Shown: positions 1 to 6,802 of the stretch, piece by piece | Layout: every line of letters begins with the position of its first letter | Position numbering within the stretch: the stretch's first letter is position 1 | From: Actinomycetota bacterium | Lineage (GTDB): Bacteria; Actinomycetota; Actinomycetes; Actinomycetales; Microbacteriaceae | DNA: 11,739 bases | Direction: 5' to 3' | Assembly: GCA_009704225.1 (NCBI GenBank) | Contig: WLEN01000009.1 | Span: forward strand, 1-11,739 | Made by a program: the position numbers and the translations under genes | The notes under the pieces: generated by a model | Told to the model about the DNA's origin: nothing | Databases searched by the model: none | What the model saw: the letters and a program-made list of their open reading frames with translations, nothing else

Positions 1-760
1 CACCGAGAAGCTCGCGCTCCCAGTCGGCGAGAGGCTCGACAGCGGACACGTTTCCGGCCGCAGCGGGCTTGTCATGACGGATAACGAGACCTTCGGCGAC
101 GGCGTCCGCAATCACGCGGGTGAGCAGTCCGACCGAACGGATCGCGTCGTCGTTACCGGGAATCGGGAACTGGATTTCGTCCGGGTCCGCGTTAGTGTCG
201 AGAATCGCAACAACAGGGATTCCGAGCTTGGCCGCTTCGCTCATCGCGAGGTGTTCGCGCTTCGCGTCGACCACCCAGATCGCGCTGGGGGTCTTGGTGA
301 GGTTACGGATTCCGCCGAGCGACTTGTGGAGCTTTTCGAGCTCGCGACGCTTCATGAGGAGTTCCTTCTTGGTGAAACCCTTGGTGGTGTCCTCGAAGTC
401 GACCTGTTCCAGTTCCTTCATGCGCTCGAGCCGGCCGAGGACGGTTTGGAAGTTGGTGAGGAGCCCGCCGAGCCAACGCTGGTTGACATAGGGCTGACCG
501 ACACGTCCGGCTTCGGATGCGATCGATTCCTGTGCCTGCTTTTTGGTGCCGACAAAGAGGATTGTGCCGCCGCGGGCGACGGTCTCGCGAACGAACTCGT
601 AGGCCGAGTCGATGTGAGCGAGCGACTGCTGAAGGTCGATGATGTGGATGCCCGAACGCTCGGTCAGGATGAAGCGCTTAACCTTCGGGTTCCAGCGCTG
701 TGTCTGGTGTCCGAAGTGCACGCCGCTGTCGAGCATCTGGCGAATTGTTACAACGGCCAT
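1..760 (-). CDS. rpsB: 30S ribosomal protein S2 (C-terminus beyond window)
   Basis: Structural protein of the small ribosomal subunit, bound near the head-platform junction and needed, with S1 where present, for initiation. Reading from the ATG at 758-760, the protein opens [19 protein letters not shown] and continues through the family hallmarks [34 protein letters not shown] and a late segment with [12 protein letters not shown] and [10 protein letters not shown]. About 253 codons are present without a stop. The family is usually 250-300 residues in Actinobacteria, so only the C-terminal tail is missing off the left edge. The start is fixed by a strong Shine-Dalgarno (AGGAG at 768-772, 7 nt spacer). 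It is divergent from the M23 gene; tsf would be expected next downstream but is outside the window. Identification is essentially certain. Confidence 0.98.
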   Translation of the reverse strand, partial: MAVVTIRQMLDSGVHFGHQTQRWNPKVKRFILTERSGIHIIDLQQSLAHIDSAYEFVRETVARGGTILFVGTKKQAQESIASEAGRVGQPYVNQRWLGGLLTNFQTVLGRLERMKELEQVDFEDTTKGFTKKELLMKRRELEKLHKSLGGIRNLTKTPSAIWVVDAKREHLAMSEAAKLGIPVVAILDTNADPDEIQFPIPGNDDAIRSVGLLTRVIADAVAEGLVIRHDKPAAAGNVSAVEPLADWERELLG

Positions 761-996
761 GGCCGTTCTCCTTTTGTTGTGGTTGTTGCGCAGACGGATG
801 TCTGGCCCTGGTGTCCGTACCGATTCCTCCCCGAAGGGACCAATGGTTTCGTGTAACTGCTGGACACGCGAATTCGCTCACCGAAATGAACGTGTTTTCA
901 GTGTACAGGCTGTCCACAGCGGGAGCGAACCGAGGTTTCTGCCATGTTGACGCCGAATGCCAAACGGGATGCCGTCCCCCACCCGACAGTGGTGTC
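761..996. promoter_or_regulatory. divergent intergenic region, rpsB / M23 gene
   Basis: This 236-nt non-coding stretch must hold the promoters of rpsB (minus) and of the M23 gene (plus). A minus-strand TACACT (900-905) could be an rpsB -10 box, giving a leader of roughly 130 nt, but its -35 counterpart is poor. I see no convincing plus-strand hexamers. Frames that stay open through this stretch are shadows of the flanking genes. Only the rpsB Shine-Dalgarno (766-773) is clear. Confidence 0.4.
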
Positions 997-1506
997 GTGA
1001 CGTCAACCCTGCGCCTTCCTCCACCACTGATCGCCGCGATTCTTGCTCTATTGGCCTTGTTACCGACGGGTCGAGCGGATGCTGATTCCCGCTGGTCGTG
1101 GCCGGTGGTCGGCGAGGTGATTCGCGACTTCGCGAGACCTGCCGATGAGTGGTCGGCTGGTCATCGCGGAATCGATATCCAGGCGGCTCCCGGTGCCGAG
1201 GTTCGAGCACCTGTAACTGGTCGCGTGACTTTTGTCGGTCCTGTCGCTGGTCGCGGAGTGATCGTGCTGCGAACGCTCGAGGACGGCGACGTCACGCTGG
1301 AACCGATTGAACCAGCAGTTGTTCTCGGGGACGTCGTCAACTCTGGCGATGTAGTGGGTTTCGTTCGTGGTGGGCACCTAGGCGACAACGCGCTGCACCT
1401 CGGGCTGCGGGTCGCGGGCGAATACGTGGACCCAGCGCCGTACCTTCCGCTTCAACCGCGAATCGTCATCTACGATTCGTGGCTCAATTCCTATGCCCTG
1501 GGATGA
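997..1506 (+). CDS. secreted M23 (LytM-like) peptidase-family protein, probably degenerate
   Basis: A 169-residue exported protein. A hydrophobic signal segment (residues about 8-23, [15 protein letters not shown]) ends in a plausible cleavage site after ADA (28-30). The rest is a single M23/LytM beta domain: WSWPVVGEV start, HRGID at 56-60 (the zinc-ligand His and Asp of HxxxD), [17 protein letters not shown] core and LHLGLR with H134. The usual Tyr-x-His-Leu motif is replaced by LEPIEP (101-106), and the first His of the terminal HxH is Ala133, so peptidoglycan hydrolysis is doubtful; a regulatory or binding role is possible. M. tuberculosis has an M23-family gene (Rv2891) at the same place beside rpsB. 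The GTG at 997 is chosen because it puts the signal peptide at the N-terminus; there is no good Shine-Dalgarno. An in-frame ATG at 886 would add 37 unlikely residues. Its 3' end overlaps xerC by 16 nt. Confidence 0.8.
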   Translation: MTSTLRLPPPLIAAILALLALLPTGRADADSRWSWPVVGEVIRDFARPADEWSAGHRGIDIQAAPGAEVRAPVTGRVTFVGPVAGRGVIVLRTLEDGDVTLEPIEPAVVLGDVVNSGDVVGFVRGGHLGDNALHLGLRVAGEYVDPAPYLPLQPRIVIYDSWLNSYALG

Positions 1507-2396
1507 GCCGTGGCGTAGGCCTTCTTGAGTCGTTCGCTTGAGACGTGCGTGTAAATCTGAGTCGTACCGACGCTCGAGTGCCCGAGGATTTCTTGCACAC
1601 TCCGCAGATCCGCTCCCCCGTCCAGTAGGTGCGTCGCTGCGGTGTGCCGCAGAATGTGCGGTCCCTTGGGGCCGGTTCCCGGCATCGCACCGATAATGGC
1701 GCTCACGATTCCGTAAACCGTTCGCGTCGTGAGAGGTTTACCGCGAGCGCCAACGAACAGGTGTGTGTTGTCCGCCGTGACGGGGAGTGCGGGGCGAGCG
1801 TTGTCGCGGTAATCAATCAACGCATGACCCGCGGGGACACCGAACGGAACAACGCGCTCCTTTGCGCCTTTTCCTAAGACTCGAACCGTGGAATCAGCCC
1901 AATCGATGTCGCCGAGGCGAATTCCGACGAGTTCCGAGACCCGAATCGCCGAGGCGTAGAGCAATTCCCAGATTGCGAGGTCGCGAACAGCGATGGGGTC
2001 TCCGGTCGCAGCCCGCTCGGCAAGGTCGTCTAGGACGCGACCCATCGCTGACGCGGCGACCACTCGCGGAAGGTGAGCGGCTTTTTTCGGGGCAGAAAGC
2101 CGAGCGGCAACATTCGCAGAAATGTCCCCGCGAGCATGCGCCCAGTGAAAGAAGGACTTGACCGCCGAGACTCGTCTGCCGATGGAACTCGCCGCATCTC
2201 CCGCGCTGGACATCGCCCACACCCACGATCGGCAGTCCTCGAGTGAAATCGCAGACAACTCGGTTGCTTCGGCTGACATCAACGATTGAACGAACAAATC
2301 GAGATCACCGCGATACGCCCGCACGGTGTGAGAGCTCGAATCGCGCGCCGCCTCTAGCTCATGCAGGTAGCGCGCGACGGACTCGTCAACTCTCAT
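1491..2396 (-). CDS. xerC: tyrosine recombinase XerC
   Basis: Site-specific recombinase that, with XerD and FtsK, resolves chromosome dimers at dif. It has 301 residues, the normal Xer length. The N-terminal SAM-like DNA-binding domain spans about 1-100 ([12 protein letters not shown] near 21-32; [14 protein letters not shown] near 73-86), followed by the catalytic domain. All catalytic residues are visible: Arg152 (IRVSEL), Lys176 (LGKGAKER), His247 and Arg250 ([12 protein letters not shown]), His273 (LGHSS) and nucleophile Tyr282 (IYTHV). Their spacing matches E. coli XerD. XerC rather than XerD or a phage integrase is inferred from the position near dprA and rpsB, as in M. tuberculosis (Rv2894c). 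The ATG at 2394-2396 has no clear Shine-Dalgarno and lies 30 nt after the MMPL stop, so read-through or a weak local promoter is likely. The 3' end overlaps the convergent M23 gene. Confidence 0.95.
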   Translation of the reverse strand: MRVDESVARYLHELEAARDSSSHTVRAYRGDLDLFVQSLMSAEATELSAISLEDCRSWVWAMSSAGDAASSIGRRVSAVKSFFHWAHARGDISANVAARLSAPKKAAHLPRVVAASAMGRVLDDLAERAATGDPIAVRDLAIWELLYASAIRVSELVGIRLGDIDWADSTVRVLGKGAKERVVPFGVPAGHALIDYRDNARPALPVTADNTHLFVGARGKPLTTRTVYGIVSAIIGAMPGTGPKGPHILRHTAATHLLDGGADLRSVQEILGHSSVGTTQIYTHVSSERLKKAYATAHPRA

Positions 2397-2426
2397 GTCA
2401 ACCAGTGTGCGCGCGAAAACCGCGAA

Positions 2427-4565
2427 TTATTTGCTGGACACACCCGTTTTGCGGGGCCACCACATGCGCTCGCCCACGAGGAAGGTCAATGACGGGACGA
2501 CGACGGTACGCACGAGGAGCGTGTCGAGCAAGACTCCAACACAGACGATGACGCCGATCTGGGTCAGGGTGATGAGCGGCAAGACTCCGAGAACGGCGAA
2601 CACCGCGGCGAGCAGCACGCCGGCGCTCGTGATGACTCCACCGGTCGCGCCAAGTGCCGTCACCATACCCTGCTTGATGCCCACGGGTTTTCCGTTCACC
2701 ACAATCTCGGATTCCTCTTTCACACGTGTCATGAGGAACATGTTGTAGTCGATACCCAGCGCCACAAGGAACAGGAACGACAGCACAATCACGTTTCCGT
2801 CGAGTGCGGGGAATCCCCAAATGTTCTGGAACAACAGCCACGATGTTCCGATGGCTGCGAAATACGACGCAACTACGGTCGCGAGAAGGATCGCGGGGGC
2901 AACCAACGATCGCAACACAAGAACCAAAATGATGAACACGACGGCGAGTACTGAGGGGAAGACCAGTTTTTGGTCGGCGTCGATCGCAAGTTCAGTGTCA
3001 AGAACCTCTGCATCGCCTCCACCCACCAACGCGAGTCCATCACCGACCGAGTCGAGCCCAGTTCGGAATGTCGAGATGGCATTCTTTGCTCCATCCGATT
3101 CAGCGGTGAAGTCGAGTGTCGCCGTGATCTGCGTCCAACCGTCGTTCGTTTCACCAACCGTCGAATAGGTGGGTTCCGGTTCGGGGGTCGGTGCGATGAC
3201 GACTCCTGGAATCGGCGGAGCCGCGAACACGGGAGGTGCGGGAATCTCGACGAGGAGGTCCTTGTTGTCCTCGAGATACGCCTGAACTTCGTCGACATCG
3301 CCTTCGGAGGCCATGATGGTGAATCCCGATCCCTGAAATTGTTCGAACTTGTCGGACAGGATTTCGATTCCCGTGACCGCACCAGGCTTGGTGAGGAATC
3401 GCTCGTTCGCCGTCAGCCCGGTCTGGATGCCCAGCGCGGGGAGGGCGAGGCCGATTGCGAGAAGAGCCGAACCGATGCTGAAGAGCACTGGGCGACGAGA
3501 GATGGCTTTTCCAGCACGCGCCCACATGCTTTCTCGCTTGGGCTTGGTTCCGAACTTGGGGGTCAGCGGCCAGAAAATCCAGCGTGGCCAGAGGACCAGC
3601 GCGAACGGCAAAACGACGATCCCCGAAATCATGGCCACGGCGATGCCGACGAACCCGGCGAGACCGAGATTGCGGCTCGAATCTAATTGTGCGAACAGGA
3701 GAACCGCCATGACGACCAACACGGTCCCGCCCGAAGCGAGAATGGCGGGAGCGGTTCCGCGAACCGCCTTTGCCATCGCATCGGCACGCGACTCGAACTT
3801 CAGAAGTTCCTCGCGGTAGCGCGAGATGATCAACAGCGCATAGTTTGTTCCAGCACCAAAGACAAGAACTGACAGGATCCCTGTCGTCGACGCGTCCAAC
3901 TGGCCGCCGAGCATATCGGCCGCCTTTTTAGCCATTGCGCCGGCAAGACCGTCGGCAAGACCGACCACCAACAGCGGAACGATCCACAAGATGGGCGATC
4001 GGTAGGTGATGAGAAGGAGTACGACAACGACGCTCGCGGTGACGATTAACAGCGTGACATCAGCGCCGGCGAACACGTTCGAAATGTCGATTGCAAATCC
4101 TTCGGGTCCGGACAGGTATAGGTCGACCCCGGCCAGACCGGTCTCGGCGGTGTCACGAATGTCGTTGTAGCGCTCTTCTTGGTCGTCAACGACATTTGTT
4201 TTGTCGAGGGGAATAATGGCCGAAACGGTTGTGCCGTCATCCGACACGAGTACGGGAATCGCGACCTCAATATCGGTGTGCGCGGCATAAATGTCGGCCA
4301 CGTTTTCGTTGATGGTGGTGATGTCGCCATCAGAGAGCTCGGACGATTTGGTGAACACGAGGAAAATCGATGTACCGGCAGAGTCGGGGAATTCCGCGCT
4401 GATTCGAGCAACTTCGGCAGCTTCCGACGCAGTCGGCGCTCCGCTCTCGGGGGCGGTCTCTTCGTTCGTCGTTGCGGACAAGAAAAACATCGCGCCAGCA
4501 ACGGCGGTCGACAGGACCATCGCAATCAGGGCGGTCCAGAATCGATACGTTTTGTTCAAGAACAT
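2427..4565 (-). CDS. MMPL-family (RND superfamily) membrane transporter
   Basis: A 712-residue inner-membrane exporter of the MMPL family, driven by the proton gradient; relatives move lipids, siderophores or drugs, and the substrate here is unknown. It shows the RND tandem-repeat plan. TM1 (about 8-29) is followed by an external loop, then five helices (about 169-330). A basic cytoplasmic linker and TM7 (about 360-380) follow, then a second external loop with a Pro-rich stretch (about 442-466), and five more helices (about 535-700). The proton-relay motif is GAGTNYALLIISRYREEL in the first half (Asn241-Tyr242) and ALGIDYNMFLMTR in the second (Asp606-Tyr607). The first half therefore has Asn where MmpL proteins usually have Asp. 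The ATG at 4563-4565 is preferred because GGAG (4574-4577) sits 8 nt upstream; an in-frame GTG at 4592 would add nine residues but has no proper ribosome site. A palindrome lies just upstream. It follows the phosphodiesterase gene by 71 nt. Confidence 0.92.
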   Translation of the reverse strand: MFLNKTYRFWTALIAMVLSTAVAGAMFFLSATTNEETAPESGAPTASEAAEVARISAEFPDSAGTSIFLVFTKSSELSDGDITTINENVADIYAAHTDIEVAIPVLVSDDGTTVSAIIPLDKTNVVDDQEERYNDIRDTAETGLAGVDLYLSGPEGFAIDISNVFAGADVTLLIVTASVVVVLLLITYRSPILWIVPLLVVGLADGLAGAMAKKAADMLGGQLDASTTGILSVLVFGAGTNYALLIISRYREELLKFESRADAMAKAVRGTAPAILASGGTVLVVMAVLLFAQLDSSRNLGLAGFVGIAVAMISGIVVLPFALVLWPRWIFWPLTPKFGTKPKRESMWARAGKAISRRPVLFSIGSALLAIGLALPALGIQTGLTANERFLTKPGAVTGIEILSDKFEQFQGSGFTIMASEGDVDEVQAYLEDNKDLLVEIPAPPVFAAPPIPGVVIAPTPEPEPTYSTVGETNDGWTQITATLDFTAESDGAKNAISTFRTGLDSVGDGLALVGGGDAEVLDTELAIDADQKLVFPSVLAVVFIILVLVLRSLVAPAILLATVVASYFAAIGTSWLLFQNIWGFPALDGNVIVLSFLFLVALGIDYNMFLMTRVKEESEIVVNGKPVGIKQGMVTALGATGGVITSAGVLLAAVFAVLGVLPLITLTQIGVIVCVGVLLDTLLVRTVVVPSLTFLVGERMWWPRKTGVSSK

Positions 4566-4585
4566 GGCCACATCTCCGTCGCTTT

Positions 4586-4606
4586 TCGTCACCGCCTTGG
4601 TGACGA
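4586..4606. promoter_or_regulatory. palindrome upstream of the MMPL gene (possible operator)
   Basis: A perfect inverted repeat, TCGTCACC - 5 nt - GGTGACGA, lies 21-41 nt upstream of the chosen MMPL start, between the cyclic-nucleotide phosphodiesterase stop and the MMPL Shine-Dalgarno. Its 21-bp size and symmetry resemble operators of TetR-type repressors, which often control RND/MMPL exporters. It is not followed by a U-run on the minus transcript, so it is unlikely to be a terminator. An alternative is a leader hairpin affecting MMPL translation. No regulator gene is in the window. Confidence 0.45.
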
Positions 4607-4636
4607 CGTCTTTCTAGCGTACCGAATCGTCCAGTT

Positions 4637-5563
4637 TCAGAGATCGGCGGACTGCTCGCGTTCCGCGGAATTGAAATCGGACGTTTTGTTCGAGATCATC
4701 TCGCGAAGTTCAGCGAACGACAGGGTGTCGGCCATCGCGCGAAGCGTTGCCGGATACCCCGAAACCTGAGCGTAAATCTCGGCCGGAACGACCGACGTCA
4801 CCACCGAGTCGTTGTAGAGGTGGATGAGTTGAATTGATTGAGCTCCATCGACTGCGCTGAGCAGTAGCGACTTGTCGGCGCCCACATCAACCGTGTAACA
4901 CGTGGCACTCGCCACCGACACGGGAACCCCGGCAAAGTTGCCGAACGACGAGTAGTGCAAGTGGCCGGCGAGAATGGCGCGAACGTCCGAGCCACGCACT
5001 ATCGGTTCGAGAAGTGACATCTCTTCGAGCTCAATCAACCTCACCAGTGGGTTGTGTGCAACGAGCGGTGGGTGGTGCATCGCCAGTACCGTGCCATGCG
5101 GTGCCGGTGTCGCCAATTCATTTGTGAGCCACACCCGCTGTTCTTCCGAGAGTGCGCCATGATGGTAGCCAGGTACCGATGTGTCGAGGGAAATAATGCG
5201 GAGGCCACCGACGTTGTAGACGCGGTCCTGAACGCCATCGCTCTCCTCGTCGAATAGTTCTCGCGAATATGCTGCCCGCTCATCATGATTGCCCATCACC
5301 CAGACGAGTTCGGCGCCCAATTCAGCGGCGGCTGGTTCTACTTGTCCGCGCAACCAGCGGTACGCGTCGACTTCGGCAATGTCGGCGAGGTCACCGGTAA
5401 ACACCAACGCATCAATCTGCTGATCCCCCGCCCGAAGGCGGTCAAGAACCCGGGTGAGGTTCGATGCGACGTCAACGGTTGAGAAGAGTTTGCGCTCCCC
5501 GCCCAGCAAGTGGGTGTCGGAAATGTGGGCGATGACGTGTGACGCGGTGTCCGAGTCGAGCAT
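4637..5563 (-). CDS. class III cyclic-nucleotide phosphodiesterase, Rv0805/CpdA-like
   Basis: Binuclear-metal phosphoesterase of the calcineurin-like fold, 308 residues, predicted to hydrolyse 2',3'- and/or 3',5'-cyclic nucleotides such as cAMP. The five fold motifs are complete: HISDTHL (Asp16, His18), FTGDLAD (Asp58), VMGNHDE (Asn92, His93), MHHPPL (His163) and AGHLHYSS (His201, His203). From memory, long stretches are nearly identical to M. tuberculosis Rv0805: AELVWVMGNHD, RIISLDTSVPG, LATPAP, DVRAILAGHLHYS and PVSVASATCYT. That supports the specific family rather than a generic metallophosphatase. The C-terminal tail (about 255-308) diverges from Rv0805. The ATG at 5561-5563 has no strong Shine-Dalgarno. 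It lies 36 nt after the dprA stop and 71 nt ahead of the MMPL gene. In M. tuberculosis this gene is elsewhere on the chromosome, so its place here looks lineage-specific. Confidence 0.9.
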   Translation of the reverse strand: MLDSDTASHVIAHISDTHLLGGERKLFSTVDVASNLTRVLDRLRAGDQQIDALVFTGDLADIAEVDAYRWLRGQVEPAAAELGAELVWVMGNHDERAAYSRELFDEESDGVQDRVYNVGGLRIISLDTSVPGYHHGALSEEQRVWLTNELATPAPHGTVLAMHHPPLVAHNPLVRLIELEEMSLLEPIVRGSDVRAILAGHLHYSSFGNFAGVPVSVASATCYTVDVGADKSLLLSAVDGAQSIQLIHLYNDSVVTSVVPAEIYAQVSGYPATLRAMADTLSFAELREMISNKTSDFNSAEREQSADL

Positions 5564-5599
5564 GGCGCCAGATTACCGTCACGCAACGGTCTTTCGGGG

Positions 5600-6802
5600 C
5601 TAACTCTCGGTTGTCGGGCGTTGTATCCATCCGTGAATCGAGCGAACCACCCGTCCCACTCCCTCGAGCGAACCGAGAGTTGCCGTGACCGTGGTCACAT
5701 CGATTCCCGCCTTTGCAGCAACCGCCTCGACCGTGCGCGGTTTCGACGACGACAGTGAATCGAGAATTCGCACGGCGGTGTCAGAATCGCGGGCGTCGAA
5801 ACGTTCCGCGGTGAGATCGTGCCCGAACAATTCCGCAACGTCGGCGACTGTGGTGACCAAAGTTGTTGCGGGATTGGTTCGCAGTAATCGGTGGCACCCC
5901 GCGCTAGCACCACTGGTGATTGGGCCGGGAACCACCCCAATCGGTCGGTCGAGGTCGCGGGCATGGGTCGCGGTGTTCAGCGAACCGCTGCGATGTCCCG
6001 CCTCGATGACGACCGTCGCGCCCGCGATGGCTGCGATCAACCGGTTTCGTTGCAAGAACCTCCAGCGAGTCGGCGCGCCACCGGGACTCACTTCGCTGGT
6101 GACGACACCGCTTGCGATAATTCGTCGCAGAAGTTCGTCGTGTCCAGCCGGATACAACTGGTCGATGCCGCCAGCGAGAACCGCTACCGTTGAGCCGCCA
6201 CACGCCAGCGTTGCGCGATGCGCCATACCGTCGATGCCGTATGCACCGCCCGACACAATCGTGAATCCTCGCGACGTGAGCCCAGCAGCAAAATCCATCG
6301 CGACGTGTTCGCCGTAACCCGTCGACGCACGAGCGCCGACGATCGCAACAGCGCGCTCTGGACTTGGTAAGGCATGAACGTCACCGCGACACCACAGAAC
6401 TCGCGGACCGTGGTCGGCCAAGTCGACAAGACCAGAGGGCCATACCGAATCGGTCGGCCGGACGACCGTTGCACCCACCGACACCGCGGTCGACAACGAA
6501 CGAAAGAGGGCGGGGGCGTCCATGCGAGGCTCCCATCGAGCGAGAGCTTCGGCGACCTCAGCCGCTGACACATCGTCATCCGCGAGGGTTGACGCAGCGG
6601 GCCGGGAGAGTATTCGAGCAAGGGAATCCGCCGCGCCCGATCGTCGAATAAGTGCGCCAGCGACGCGATCACCCGGTTCGGTCAGATACCCCCAGGCGAC
6701 TTCCGCGAACGCGTCGCGCCTGTCCTTCATGTCACCGTCCGGTCGCACGGGAACCATCGCACGGTCGATATCGGTGTCGGAGAGATTCCAGCTCGTTGTC
6801 AT
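5600..6802 (-). CDS. dprA: DNA-processing protein DprA
   Basis: Cytoplasmic protein that binds incoming single-stranded DNA and loads RecA during transformation; it is also widespread in bacteria not known to be competent. It has 400 residues. After a variable helical N-terminal region comes the Rossmann-like DprA domain (about 110-310): VAIVGARASTGYG (152-164), IVSGGAYGIDGMAHRATL (182-199), VAVLAGGIDQLYPAGH (206-221), TSEVSPGG, FLQRNRLIAAIA (249-260), VVIEAGHRSGSLNTA (264-278) and PGPITSGASAGCHRLL (292-307). A C-terminal winged-helix segment (about 340-395) follows. The start is the ATG at 6800-6802, overlapping the comM stop as ATGA, with AAGGAG at 6810-6815 and a 7-nt spacer inside comM. 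A longer in-frame opening to 6874 lies wholly within comM and is rejected. It is translationally coupled to comM. Confidence 0.97.
   Translation of the reverse strand: MTTSWNLSDTDIDRAMVPVRPDGDMKDRRDAFAEVAWGYLTEPGDRVAGALIRRSGAADSLARILSRPAASTLADDDVSAAEVAEALARWEPRMDAPALFRSLSTAVSVGATVVRPTDSVWPSGLVDLADHGPRVLWCRGDVHALPSPERAVAIVGARASTGYGEHVAMDFAAGLTSRGFTIVSGGAYGIDGMAHRATLACGGSTVAVLAGGIDQLYPAGHDELLRRIIASGVVTSEVSPGGAPTRWRFLQRNRLIAAIAGATVVIEAGHRSGSLNTATHARDLDRPIGVVPGPITSGASAGCHRLLRTNPATTLVTTVADVAELFGHDLTAERFDARDSDTAVRILDSLSSSKPRTVEAVAAKAGIDVTTVTATLGSLEGVGRVVRSIHGWIQRPTTES

Noticed and set aside
74..856. A 260-codon plus-strand open frame antisense to rpsB
   Set aside because: The opposite strand encodes an unmistakable S2 protein; the frame is a mirror of its codon bias.
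2412..2424. CGCG-N5-CGCG repeat between the MMPL gene and xerC
   Set aside because: A 4-bp stem in GC-rich DNA is not significant and is not followed by a U-run.
2970..3686. Plus-strand open frames antisense to the MMPL gene
   Set aside because: No domain, no ribosome site, and the translation is Arg-rich noise typical of shadow frames.
5575..5590. Small inverted repeat ACCGT-N6-ACGGT between dprA and the phosphodiesterase gene as a terminator
   Set aside because: The stem is only 5 bp with no U-tract on the minus transcript; it could occur by chance.
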